Below are positions 1-11,822 of a stretch of DNA of 64,000 nucleotides, one piece after another. The stretch covers positions 58,755,349 through 58,819,348 of the forward strand of contig CM055899.1 in the NCBI GenBank assembly GCA_029582155.1, written 5' to 3'. A program made the translations under genes and the position numbers. The number at the start of each line of letters is the position of its first letter. Position 1 is the first letter of the stretch. Under the pieces are notes generated by a model, which saw only the letters and a program-made list of their open reading frames with translations, searched no databases and was not told the origin of the DNA. The DNA comes from Panopea generosa (lineage: Eukaryota; Mollusca; Bivalvia; Adapedonta; Hiatellidae).

Positions 1-86
1 TATTATACACAACAGTTCGTTCGGCCAGACGGTTTAATTATAATACACGTCAGTGTAAACGCTCAGTTGCTCAATGTGATAAACAA

Positions 87-104
87 GTGCGTGTGTGTGT
101 GGAT

Positions 105-135
<31 letters not shown>

Positions 136-144
136 GGGGGGCGG
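87..144. repeat. Compound microsatellite (GT)n then (G)n
   Basis: A GT run interrupted by GGAT leads into a run of more than 20 G. It is a simple repeat and a likely site of length polymorphism and assembly error. Confidence 0.95.
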
Positions 145-794
145 GAAGATACTTATTTGTGAATAACCAAGACATAAATGTACAGACCAAACTACGGCGA
201 GTGCGCCTAGCTACATTGCAAATCATAGATACAATATCAAGGCCTCTGTAAAACCTATAAATTTGGTGTCGACCATGATTTATATACTATGGAATTACAT
301 GCAAAACGTCTGGACAGGGTGGACAAATTTACATACATGAACTGATAGCTTTATATGAGTAGGATCTAAGTTAAGGATTCATGACTTCTCACATGCTATA
401 TAAAGGACAGATTTATAAACCCGTTGGATCATATAGATACAGTTAATTAATATATATTTAATTTCATAAAGGGAGATACCAGTTAGGATACCAATTTTGC
501 AACAGAATTTCTCTTTGCGGTTTTAGTTAGGGAATGACGTGTTAACCCAAGTCAGAGATATGTAAATCTGAAAGGAAAATGGGTGAAAACATTGGTAGGT
601 CTATTTGACAATAATTTGACATAGGAAGTATATAGCGATATACGTGTAAGTCCTTGATCTGATCAAATATATATGTCTGTTAATCTGGAATATTTGTTGA
701 GAGAATATTACCTAAAAGTTGATAGCGCCTACTGTTGAAAATGGTGCTAAGAAAAATTGCCTGCGAAATATTGACATAAAACTATTTTATTTTT
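145..794. other. No recognisable feature
   Basis: AT-rich sequence to the left of the tandem units. I see no long open frame, repeat or RNA-like fold. Confidence 0.6.
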
Positions 795-1126
795 GCTGGT
801 GAGTATAAAATACCTCGAAATGTGTACACAGCATCCATTTATATTTGGCGGTTTGCTAGTACAGCAGATAGCCTAATTTTCAAATCCTCATAAAATTGAG
901 GTTAACGCATCGTGTGGGATGTGGTTGCCATGCAATTGCTACAATCGCCGGTCGTGGGTGATTGAGCGTCCCTTTCACTGTCTTATCTCTATATTTCTTC
1001 TGTCAAATAAAGTAACATCCTTTTCTTGTGTTTGAAGAAACCGGTTTGAGTCCATATTTTGGTAACTGGTTATTCTATCACTGGCCTTATTTCAGTATTT
1101 TCTGATAAATTTTCTTTCTTTATTTA

Positions 1127-2027
1127 CTGAGAGTTAAACAATGTACATGGAGATTTAGCTCCAAACAATATCGAAGTAGACGGAGAGCCAAACAATGTAG
1201 ATAGAGACTGAGAGCCAAACAGTATAGACGGAGATTGAGAGCTAAACAATGCAGATGGAGTCTGAGAGCCAAACAATGTTTATGGAGACGGAGAGTCAAA
1301 CAATGTAGATGGAGATTGAGAGCCAAACAATGTACATGGAGACTGATAGCCAAACTATGTAGATGTAGACTGAGGGCCAAACAATGTAGATAGAGACTAA
1401 GAGCCAAACAATATAGACGCAAACTGAGAGACAAACAATGTACATGGATACTGATATCCAACCTATGTAGATGGAGATTGAGAGCCAAACAATGTAGATG
1501 TAGACGGAGAGCCAAACAATGTAGATAGAGACTGAGAGTCAAACAATGTACATGGAGACTGAGATCCAACCTATGTCGATGGAGATTGAGAGCCAAACAA
1601 TGCAGATGTAGATGGAGAGCCTAAAAATGTAGATAGAGACTGAGTGTCTAGCAATGTAGATTGTGACTGAGAGCGAATCAATGTTTACGGAGACTGAGAG
1701 TCAAACAATAAGATGTCGACTGAGAGCCAAATAATATACATGGAGATTGAGAGTCAAACAATATCGATATAGACGGAGAGCCTAACAATGTAGATATACA
1801 CTGAGAGGCAAAAAATATAGACGGAGACTGAGAGACAAACAATGTAAATGGAGATTGAGAGCCAAACTTTATAGATGTGGATGTAGACTGAGTGTCAACA
1901 ATGTATATGGAGACTGAGAGCCAAACAATGTAGATGGAGACTGCGAGCAAAACAATGTAGATGACGATTGATTGCCAAATAATGTGGATGTAGACTGAGA
2001 GCCAAACAATGTAGATGTGGACTGAGA
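1127..2027. repeat. 27-bp minisatellite array A
   Basis: About 33 units of GAGAGCCAAACAATGTAGAT plus GGAGACT, with many substitutions. The period is a multiple of three and the unit lacks minus-strand stops, so long open minus-strand frames arise with a nine-residue periodicity such as LSLHLHCLA. Confidence 0.95.
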
Positions 2028-2140
2028 AATAAATAACAGTGAAATAAATCAGTCAGTGGCCTGTTTAGCAAAATAGTAATAAATAGCTATATTAGGTTGA
2101 TAACCGATATATTGTTTTGAATTGCACGACTTTTGTTATT

Positions 2141-2213
2141 GTGGCGTCCAAGTCCAGTGGTCGTGTCATTGGATTAGTATTCCAGGGTTTCGGGTTTGAT
2201 CCTCGGTTATGGC
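2141..2213 (+). repeat. tRNA-like SINE head (copy in unit A)
   Basis: The spacing resembles internal RNA polymerase III boxes: an A-box-like AAGTCCAGTGG and a B-box-like GGGTTTGATCC. No closed acceptor stem is seen, so this is a tRNA-derived repeat, not a tRNA gene. Confidence 0.5.
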
Positions 2214-2992
2214 ATTGATAAGTATTTCCCACATGTCGCATAAATCGGTGTTGTACACCGCGCATGTGGCGTGTATTCTGAATCTTGCACTATCCTCAAA
2301 AATTCTTATATAAAAATAACAGTCACCATAAACAACAATGGATTTGGAAGTTCTGGGAGCTACTTAAACTATTGCGCTCCCCATTATACTTGTAGTTAAG
2401 ACCTAACTTATATGACGGTAGGAAGATTGTTGCGCCCAAGAAATTAGATCTGTGTCAATCGGTTTAGCATTAGATCTATTTCTGTTGAAAATGCATATAA
2501 TTGTCATAATTTCTTTGTACATATGAGAACATTTGACACATTTTCATGAGTTCTGTAAAATTTTAATGACATTGGGCACTGCTTGATGATTCTTGCATAC
2601 CGGACAAGGATTTCCGCGTATTTAGTACCGGGTACGGAATTTTCAACATACACACCATCCACGCGCTTATCCTACACTGCAGTGACGTTGGAACAATTTA
2701 TGAGTTGACGTATTAAAACATATGACGTTGTATTTTTTATTTGACGTATACTGATAGTCGTTAAGTTGAACGTCTTGTTGAGTTTCTAATCAGTACTGTA
2801 CTGCTCTTGCGCCTATGGTATTTTATTTATAGACTACAGATAAAAAGCAAGGGAAGATTCAGGGGGGTACACCCCCCACCCCCAAAAAAATAATTTGGCA
2901 AGCATAGGTTTTTCTTCTACACATTTACTCTGAACTCAAGTTACCATCTAAACGAATTGTGTTAAAACAAATAAAGCACGTATATAAAGTAC

Positions 2993-3275
2993 CTGCGACG
3001 GATTGTTCAAAGGAGCAGTCGACTAGTGACAGCCTATCTCTCGCCGTTAAAGCCGTAGGTTCGGCCTCAATCGGTCCAAAAACTCCATCGGTGAAAGTAT
3101 ACAATATACTTGCGGAATGAAAGTGGTTCTACTCAAATCTATCTTGAGGTCTTCATCAACTAATAAAACTGGATATGCAATACATAATCAGCCATTTGTT
3201 GAAAATGACGTTAAGCACAATTGAGGACCTCAGTGTAGATTGAACTTAAATCAACCTTGGAGTTTAACGTAAAAA
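2993..3275 (+). repeat. SINE-like element in unit A
   Basis: A head with a B-box-like GTAGGTTCGGCCTC is followed by a body and the 3' motif TTGAAAATGACGTTAAG. That motif also ends the intronic SINE at 33341-33562. The corresponding segments are at ~6312-6590 and ~9697-9975 in units B and C. Confidence 0.55.
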
Positions 3276-3410
3276 AAGAAACGCAAAACATTATAATTAA
3301 TGTTGACTGTCATACACGTATATCAGTAACTTATATGCTGTGTCTGTGTAATCTAATATAAAAAATGTATGTTATTTTAATAGGGTTAATATTTTCAATA
3401 AGAAAAAGTC

Positions 3411-3416
<6 letters not shown>

Positions 3417-3465
<49 letters not shown>

Positions 3466-3480
3466 ATAATATATATATAT
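3417..3480. repeat. (TA)n microsatellite
   Basis: A long TA run, then TAGTCATAATATATATAT. Much shorter at the same place in units B (~6746-6763) and C (~10131). Confidence 0.95.
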
Positions 3481-3495
3481 TATTTAAATTTTTTT

Positions 3496-3572
3496 TCGCC
3501 TTCGCTGCGGCTCGAACATACGACATTCTGAGTGATAGTTATAGGCGTATGCCACTGCGCCACTTTGGAGCC
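3496..3572 (-). repeat. tRNA-like module, unit A
   Basis: On the minus strand GGCTCCAAAGTGGCGCAGTG gives a perfect A-box core (TGGCGCAGTGG), with TGTTCGAGCC as B box 40 bases on. The terminal stem is not convincing, so I call it tRNA-derived. Confidence 0.55.
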
Positions 3573-4046
3573 TAATAATAATACAACAGTTAACACCTTT
3601 TAAAGTTGTAAGATCATGAAAGGGGCGTCATTCTAGTTGACCGGAACTGGAATTAATTCATACGTTTGATATACGTTTTATGATATGTAAATTGTTGTGA
3701 CCGACTAAAATGTTTTGCTGGTGAGTATAAAATACCTCGAAATGTGTACACAGCATCCATTTATATTTGGCGGTTTGCTAGTACAGCAGATAGCCTAATT
3801 TTCAAATCCTCATAAAATTGAGGTTAACCCATCGTGTGGGATGTGGTTGCCATGCAATTGCTACAATCGCCGGTCGTGTATGATTGAGCGTCCCTTTCAC
3901 TGTCTTATCTCTATATTTCTTCTGTCAAATAAAGTAACAACATTTTCTTGTGTTTGAAGAAACCGGTTTGAGTCCATATTTTGGTAACTGGTTATTCTAA
4001 CACTGGCCTTATTTTAGTATTTTCTGATAAATTTTCTTTCTTTATT

Positions 4047-5354
4047 TCCTGAGAGTTAAACAATGTACATAGTGATTTAGATCCAAACAATATCGATGTA
4101 GACGGAGAGCCAAACAGTATAGACGGACACTGAGAGACAAACAATGTACATGGAGACTGAGAGCCAAACTCTGTAGATGTAGACCGAGACCAAAACGATG
4201 TAGATGGATATTCGGAGCCAAACAGTATAGACGGAGATTGAGAGCTAAACAATGCAGATGTAGTCGGAGAGCCAAACAATAAAGATGGAGATTGAGATCA
4301 AAACAACGTATCTTGAGACTGAGAGCCAAACAATGTAGATGGAGACTGAGCGTCAAACAATGTAGATGGAGTCTGAGAGCCAAACAATGTTTATGGAGAC
4401 GGAGAGTCAAACAATGTAGATGGAGATTGAGAGCCAAACAATTTAGAAGGAGACTGAGAGACAAGCAATGTACTTTGAGACTGATAGCCAAACTATGTAG
4501 ATGTAGACTGAGAGCCAAACAATGTAGATAGAGACTAAGAGCCAAACAATATAGACGGAAACTGAGAGACAAACAATGTACATGGAGACTGATATCCAAC
4601 CTATGTAGATGGAGATTGAGAGCCAAACAATGCAGATGTAGACGGAGAGCCATACAATGTAGATAGAGACTGAGAGTCAAACGATATAGACGGAAACTGA
4701 GAGACAAATAATGTACATGGAAACTGAGATCCAACCTATGTAGACGGAGATTGAGAGCCAAACAATGCAGTTGTAGACCGAGAGCCAAACAATGTAGATT
4801 GAGACTGAGAGTCAAACAACGTATATTGAGACTGAGAGCCTAACAATGTAGATAGAGACTGAGTGTCTAGCAATGTAGATTGTGTCTGAGAGCGAAACAA
4901 TGTTTATGGAGACTGAGAGTCAAACAACGTATATTGAGACTGAGAGCCAAACAATGAAGATAGAGCCTGAGTGTCTAGCAATGTAGATTGTGACTGAGAG
5001 CGAAACAATGTTTATGGAGACTGAGAGTCAAACAATAAGATGCCGACTGAGAGCCAAACAATGTACATGGAGCATGAGAGTCAAACAATATCGATATAGA
5101 CGGAGAGCCTAACAATGTAGATATACACTGAGAGCCAAAAAATATAGACGGAGATCGAGAGACAAACAATGTACATGGAGAGTGAGAGCCAAACTTTATA
5201 GCTGTGGATGTAGACTGAGTGTCAACAATGTATATGGAGACTGAGAGCCAAACAATGTAGATGGAGACTGCGAGCAAAACAATGTAGATGACGATTGATT
5301 GCTAAATAATGTTGATGTAGACTGAGAGCCAAACAATGTAGATGGAGACTGAGA
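4047..5354. repeat. 27-bp minisatellite array B
   Basis: About 48 units of the same 27-bp family. The right third (4830-5354) is nearly the same as the right part of array A, as expected for duplicated units. Confidence 0.95.
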
Positions 5355-5467
5355 AATAAATAACAGTGAAATAAATCAGTCAGTGGCCTGTTTAGCAAAA
5401 TAGTAATAAATTGCTATATTAGGTTGATAACCGATATATTGTTTTGAATTGCACGACTATTGTTATT

Positions 5468-5540
5468 GTGGCGTCCAAGTCCAGTGGTCGTGTCATTGGA
5501 TTAGTATTCCAGGGTTTCGGGTTTGATCCTCGGTTATGGC
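5468..5540 (+). repeat. tRNA-like SINE head (copy in unit B)
   Basis: Nearly identical to the copy at 2141-2213; duplicated with the large unit. Confidence 0.5.
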
Positions 5541-6778
5541 ATTGATAAGTATTTCCCACATGTCGCATAAATCGGTGTTGTACACCGCGCATGTGGCGTG
5601 TATTCTGAATCTTGCACTATCCTCAAACATTCTTATATAAAAATAACAGTCACCATAAACAACAATGGATTTGGAAGTTCTGGGAGCTACTTAAACTATT
5701 GCGCTCCCCATTATACTTGTAGTTAAGACCTATCTTATATGACGGTAGGAAGATTGTTGCGCCCAAGAAATTAGATCTGTGTCAATCGGTTTAGCATTAG
5801 ATCTATTTCTGTTGAAAATGCATATAATTGTCATAAATTCTTTGTACATAGGAGAGTATTTGACACATTTTCATGAGTTCTGTAAAATTTTAATGACATT
5901 GGGTACTGCTTGATGATTCTTGCATACCGGACAAGGATTTCCGCGTATTTAGTACCGGGTACGGAATTTTCAACATACACACCATCCACGCGCTTATCCT
6001 ACACTGCAGTGACGTTGGAACAATTTATGACTTGACTTTTAAAACATATGACGTTGTATTTTTTATTTGACGTATAATGATAGTCGTTAAGTTGAACGTC
6101 TTGTTGAGATTCTTACTAGTACTTTACTGCTCTTGCGCTTATGGTATTTTGTTTATAGACTATAGATAAAAAGCAAGGGTAGATTCAGGGGGGTACCCAC
6201 CCGAAAAAAAAATAATTTGGCAAGCATAGGTTTTTCTTCTACACATTTACTCTGAACTCAAGTTACCATCTAAACGAATTGTGTTAAAACAAATAAAGCA
6301 CGTATTTAAAGTACCTGCGACGGATTGTTCAAAGGAGCAGTCGACTAGTGACGGCCTATCTCTCGACGTTAAAGCCGTAGGTTCGGCCTCAATCGGTCCA
6401 AAAACTCCATCGGTGAAAGTATACGATATACTTGCGGAAGGAAAGTGGTTCTACTTAAATCTATCTTGAGGTCTTCGTCAACTAATAAAACTGGATATGC
6501 AATACATAATCAGCCATTTGTTGAAAATGACTTTAAGCACAATTGAGGACCTCAGTGTAGATTGAACTTAAATCAACCTTGGAGTTTAACGTCTCCAATA
6601 AAGAAACACACAACATTATCATTATTATTAATGTTGACTGTCATTCAAGTGTATCAGTAACTTATATGCTGTGTCTGTGTAATCTAATATAAAAAAATGT
6701 ATGTTATTTTAATATGGTTAATATTTTCAATAAGAAAAAGTCATAAAATATATATATATATATTATTTAATTTTTTTT

Positions 6779-6855
6779 TCGCCTTCGCTGCGGGTCGAAC
6801 ATACGACATTCTTAGTGACAGTTAAAGGCGTATGCCACTGCGCCACTTTGGAGCC
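6779..6855 (-). repeat. tRNA-like module, unit B
   Basis: Copy of the module at 3496-3572, with the A-box core kept and the B box reading TGTTCGACCC. Confidence 0.55.
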
Positions 6856-7334
6856 TAATAATAATACAACAGTTAACACCTTTTAAAGTTGTAAGATCAT
6901 GAAAGGGGCGTCATTCTAGTTGACCGGAACTGGAATTAATTCATACGTTTGATATACGTTTTATGATATGCAAGTTGTTGTGACCGACTGAAAAGTTTTT
7001 GCTGGTGAGTGTAAAATACCTCGAAATGTGTACATAGCATCCATTTATATTTGGCGGTTTGCTAGTACAGCATATAGCCTAATTTTCGAATCCTCATAAA
7101 ATTGAGGTTAACCCATCGTATGGGATGTGGTTGCTATCCAATTGCTACAATCGCCGGTCGTGGATGATTGAGCGTCCCTTTCACTGACTTATCTCTATAT
7201 TTCTTCTGTCTAATAAAGTAACACCCTTTTCTTGTGTTTGAAGAAACCGGTTTGAGTCCATATTTTGGTAACTGGTTATTCTAACACTGGCCTTATTTCA
7301 GTATTTTCTGATAAATTTTCTTTCTTAATTTACT

Positions 7335-8827
7335 GAAAGTTAAACAATGTACATGGAGATTTAGATCCAAGCAATATCGATGTAGAAGGAGACTGAGAGA
7401 CAAACAATGTACATGGAGACTGATAGCCAAACTATGTAGATGTAGACTGAGAGCCAAACAATGTAGATAGAGACTGAGAGCCAAACAATATAGACGGAAA
7501 CTGAGAGACAAACAATGTACATGGAGACTAAGATCCAATGTAGATGGAGATTGAGAGCCAAACAATGCAGATGTAGACGAAAGCCAAACAATGTAGATAG
7601 AGACTGAGAGCCAAACAATATAGACGGAAACTGAGAGACAAACAATATACATGGAGACTAAGATCCAATGTAGATGGAGATTGAGAGCCAAACAATGCAG
7701 ATGTAGACGAAAGCCAAACAATGTAGATAGAGACTGAGAGCCAAACAATATAGACGGAAACTGAGAGACAAACAATGAACATGGAGACTAAGATCCAATG
7801 TAGATGGAGATTGAGAGCCAAACAATGCAGATGTAGACGAAAGCCAAACAATGTAAATAGAGACTGAGAGTCAAACAATATAGACGGACACTGAGAGACA
7901 AACAATGTACATGGAGACTGAGAGCCAAACTTTGTAGATGTAGACTGAGAGCTAAACAATGTGCATGGAGAGTCAGAGCCAAACAGTATAGACGGAGATT
8001 GAGAGCTAAACAAAGCAGATGTAGTCGGAGAGCCAAACAATAAAGATGGAGATTGAGATCAAAACAACGTATCTTGAGACTGAGCGTCAAACAATGTAGA
8101 TGGAGTCTGAGAGCCAAACAATATTTATGTAAACAGAGAGTCAAACAATGTAGATGGAGATTGAGAGCCAAACAATGTAGAAGGAGACTGAGAGACAAAC
8201 AATGTACATGGAGACTGATAGCCAAACTATGTAGATGTAGACGGAGAGCCTTACAATGTAGATAGAGAGTGAGAGCCAAACAATATAGACGGAAACTGAG
8301 AGACAAATAATGTACATGGAGACTAAGATCCAACCTATGTAGATGGAGATCGAGAGCCAAACAATGCAGATGTAGACGGAGAGCCTTACAATATAGGTTG
8401 AGACTGAGAGTCAAACAACGTATATTGAGACTGAGAGCCTAACAATGTAGATAGAGACTGAGTGTCTAGCAATGTAGATTGTGTCTGAGAGCGAAACAAT
8501 GTTTATGGAGACTGAGAGTCAAACAACGTATATTGAGACTGAGAGCCAAACAATGTAGATAGAGACTGAGTGTCTAGCAATGTAGATTGTGACTGAGAGC
8601 GAAACATGTACATGGAGACTGAGAGTCAAACAATTAGATGTGGATGTAGACTGAGTGTCAACAATGTATATGGAGACCGAGAGTCAAACAATGTAGATGA
8701 AGACTGATAGCCAAACTATGTAGATGTACACGGAGAGCCAATGAAGATGGAGATTGAGATCAAAACAACGTATATTGAGACTGAGCGCCAAACAATGTAG
8801 ATGGAGACTGAGCGTCAATGTAGATGA
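7335..8827. repeat. 27-bp minisatellite array C1, with 130-bp higher-order repeat
   Basis: About 55 units of the 27-bp family. Near 7531, 7661 and 7791 the segment beginning AGATCCAATGTAGATGGAGA recurs every 130 bases, a higher-order repeat of five units less five bases. Confidence 0.93.
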
Positions 8828-9099
8828 AATCCTCACTAAATCTAGTGGAATGTTGTTGTTTTACAATTGCTAGAATCGCCGGTCGTGGATGATTGAGCGC
8901 CTTTTACTGTCTCTCTCTATCTATCATATGCCTAATTAAGTAACCTCATTGTCTTGCGTTTGAACAAACACGTTTGAGTCCATATTTACTGTGGAGTTCA
9001 AAGTTTGGCAACTAGTTATTCTTACACTCTAGCTTTTATTATACTGGTCTGATTTCAGTATTTCCTGCTAAATTAAGTTTTCTTTATCCTAAAGCTTTT

Positions 9100-9247
9100 T
9101 ATTGATTGAGAGCCAAACAATGTAGATGTAGACGAAAGGCCAAACAATGTAGATGGAGACTGTGAGCCAAACAATGTAGATGACGATTGATTACCAAATA
9201 ATGTGGATGTAGACTGAGAGCCAAACAATGTAGATGGAGACTGAGAA
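9100..9247. repeat. 27-bp minisatellite array C2 (short)
   Basis: Five or so 27-bp units after the folded-in flank, then the common right flank AAATAAATAACAGTGAAATA. Confidence 0.88.
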
Positions 9248-9359
9248 ATAAATAACAGTGAAATAAATCAGTCAGTGGCCTGTTTAGCAAAATAGTAATA
9301 AATTGCTATATTAGGTTGATAGCCGATATATTGCTTTGAATTGCACGACTATTGTTATT

Positions 9360-9432
9360 GTGGCGCCCAAGTCCAGTGGTCGTGTCATTGGATTAGTATT
9401 CCAGGGTCCCGGGTTTGATCCTCGGTTATGGT
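9360..9432 (+). repeat. tRNA-like SINE head (copy in unit C)
   Basis: Same module, here reading GGTCCCGGGTTTGATCC at the B-box-like site. Confidence 0.5.
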
Positions 9433-9564
9433 AATGAAAAGTATTTCCAACATGTCGCAACAACCGGTGTTGTTGAGTTTCTAATCAGTACTGTACTGCT
9501 CTTGCGGTTATGGTATTTTATTTATAGACTATAGATATAAAGCAAGGGCAGATTCAGGTGGGTA

Positions 9565-9586
9565 CCCCCCCCCCCCCCCCCCCCCA
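9565..9586. repeat. Poly(C) run
   Basis: C homopolymer inside unit C, where units A and B have short C runs. Confidence 0.9.
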
Positions 9587-10155
9587 CCGAAAAAAATAAT
9601 TTAGCAATCATAGGTTTTTCTTCTACACATTTCCTCTGAACTCAAGTTACCATCTAAACGAAATGTGTTAAAACAAATAAAGCACGTATTTAAAGTACCT
9701 GCGACGGATTGTTCAAAGGAGCAGTCGACTAGTGACGGCCTATCTCTCGCCGTTAAAGCCGTAGGTTCGGCCTCAATCGGTCCATAAACTCCATCGGAGA
9801 AAGTATACGATATACTTGCGGAAGGAAAGTGGTTCTACTCAAATCTATCTTGAGGTCTTCGTCAACTAATAAAACTGGACATGCAATACATAATCAGCCA
9901 TTTATTGAAAATGACGTTAAGCACAATTGAGGACCTCAGTGTAGATTGAACTTAAATAAACCTTGGAGTTTAACGTCTCCAATAAAGAAACACACAACAT
10001 TATCATTATTATTAATGTTGACTGTCATTCAAGTGTATCAGTAACTTATATGCTGTGTCTGTGTAATCTAATATAAAAAATGTATGTTATTTTAATATGG
10101 TTAATATTTCCAATAAGTAAAAGTCGTAAATATATATATTATTTAATTTTTTTTT

Positions 10156-10231
10156 CGTCTCTGATGCGGCTTGAACATACGGCATTCTGAGTGACAATTA
10201 AAGGCGTATGCTACTGCGCCACTTTGGAGCC
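10156..10231 (-). repeat. tRNA-like module, unit C
   Basis: Copy of the same module with a decayed B box (TGTTCAAGCC). Confidence 0.5.
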
Positions 10232-10375
10232 TAATAATAATACAACAGTTAACACCTTTTAAAGTTGTTAGATCGTGAAAGGGGCGTCATTCTAGTTGAC
10301 CGGAACTGGAATTAATTCATACGTTTGATATACGTTTTATACTATGCAAATTGTTGTAACCGACTAAAAGGTTTT

Positions 10376-11265
10376 GCTGGTAAAGTAGATAGCCTAATTT
10401 TCAAATCCTCATAAAATTGAGGTTAACCCATCGTGTGGGATGTGGTTGCTATGCAATTGCTACAATCGCCGGTCGTGGATGATTGAGCGTCCCTTTCACT
10501 GTCTTATCTCTATATTTCTTCTGTCAAATAAAGTAACATCATTTTCTTGTGTTAGAAGAAACCAGTTTGAGTCCATATTTTGGTAACTGGTTATTCTAAC
10601 ACTGGCCTTATTTCAGTATTTTCTGATAAATTTTCTTTCTTTATTTACTGAGAGTTAATGTAGATGCCGATTGAGAGCCAAATAATGTACACGGAGATTG
10701 AGATACAAACAATATCGATGTCGACGGAGAGCCAAAAAATGTAGATAGAGACTGAGAGCCAAACAGTATAGACGGACACTGAGAGACAAACAATGTACAT
10801 GGAGACTGAGAGCCAAACTCTGTAGATGTAGACTGAGAGCAAAACAATGTACATGGAGATTCAGAGCCAAATAATATAGACGGAGATTGAGAGCTTAACA
10901 ATGCAGGTGTAGACGGAGAGCCAAACAATGAAGATAGAGATTGATATCAAAACAACGTATCTTGAGCCTGAGAACCAAACAATGTAGATTGAGTATGAGA
11001 GCCCAACAATGTTGATGGAGATGGAGAGTCAAACAATGTTGATGGAGGTTGAGAGCCAAACAATGTAGAAGGAGACTGAGTGTCTAGCAATGTAGATTGT
11101 GTCTGAGAGCGAAACAATGTTTATAGAGACCTAGAGTCAAACAATTAGATGCCGACTGAGAGCCAAACAATGTACATGGAGATTGAGAGTCAAACAATAT
11201 CGATATAGACGGAGAGCCTAACAATGTAGATAGAGACTGAGAGCCAAAAAATATAGACGGAGTTC
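10376..11265. repeat. Large tandem unit D, truncated
   Basis: Begins as the other units but lacks the ~70 bases around TATTTGGCGGTTTGCTAG. It runs into a 27-bp array and stops at 11265, where a different tandem family takes over. Confidence 0.85.
10650..11262. repeat. 27-bp minisatellite array D
   Basis: About 22 units of the 27-bp family in the truncated fourth unit, abutting a GAAAAAGAGGCCTC array. Confidence 0.92.
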
Positions 11266-11660
11266 TGTTTAATAATGGAAAAGAGGCATCACTTATAATA
11301 GTGTCAGTTCTATTTAATAATTTAATAATGAAAAAGAGGCCTCGCTTATAATATTGTCAGTTATATTTAATAATGAAAAAGAGGCCACAGTTATTATACT
11401 GTCAGTTCTATTTAATAATTTAATAATGAAAAAAAGGCCTCGCTTATAATATTGTCAGTTCTATTTAATAATGAAAAAGAGGCCTCACTTATTATATTGT
11501 CAGCTTATTTAATAATTTAATAATGAAAAAGAGGCCTCGCTTATAATATTGTCAGTTCTATTTAATAATGAAAAAGAGGCCTCACTTATTATATTGTCAG
11601 TTCTATTTAATAATTTAATAATGAAAAAGAGGGCTCGCTTATAATATTGTCAGTTCAATT
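11266..11660. repeat. Tandem array, alternating ~45- and ~53-bp units
   Basis: Units run TTCTATTTAATAATGAAAAA, then GAGGCCTCACTTATTATATT, then GTCAG. Alternate units carry an extra AATAATTT. This gives a dimer period near 98 bases. Confidence 0.93.
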
Positions 11661-11822
11661 ATAGGATTAAATTAATTTTTTTTTCTGGTTTTTATGCATG
11701 TGTAAAGAATGTCGAATCACGCACAGATCAAATAAGAAGGACTTTATGTCAGCTTTGTGCGTGATTCGACATTCTTTACACATGCATAAAAACCAGAAAA
11801 AAATATTAATCCTTATAATTCC
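11656..11822. repeat. Long inverted repeat (hairpin), arms ~67 bp, loop ~30 bp
   Basis: The inner ~45 bp of each arm are a perfect inverted match, from the loop (11726-11755) outward: GTAAAGAATGTCGAATCACG pairs with CGTGATTCGACATTCTTTAC. The outer parts match with small indels. It looks like a recent fold-back element or palindromic MITE. Confidence 0.93.

Larger units (their letters stand above)
795..3716. repeat. Large tandem unit A (2.9 kb)
   Basis: First of three complete units that all begin GCTGGTGAGTATAAAATACC or a close variant. The order inside is: left flank with TTTGGCGGTTTGCTAG; 27-bp array; tRNA-like module; SINE with SINE-type tail; TA-rich run; minus-strand tRNA-like module; then GAAAGGGGCGTCATTCTAG. 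Units are highly similar outside the arrays. They are consecutive, so this is a tandem segmental duplication and not scattered insertion. Confidence 0.9.
3717..7000. repeat. Large tandem unit B (3.3 kb)
   Basis: Same modules in the same order as unit A. It is longer mainly because its 27-bp array is longer. The TA microsatellite before the minus-strand tRNA-like module is shorter than in unit A. Confidence 0.9.
7001..10375. repeat. Large tandem unit C (3.4 kb) with internal partial unit
   Basis: Same order as A and B, but the 27-bp array is split at 8828-9098 by a diverged copy of the array's own left flank (TCGCCGGTCGTGGATGATTG...TTTGAGTCCATATTTACTG). A segment of a second unit has therefore been folded in. 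Confidence 0.88.

Noticed and set aside
1120..1596. Long minus-strand open frames rich in L, H, S and C (also at 4042-4815, 7293-8414, 10641-10928)
   Set aside because: They are translations of the 27-bp minisatellite. The period is a multiple of three and the unit has no minus-strand stop. There is no start context or family signature.
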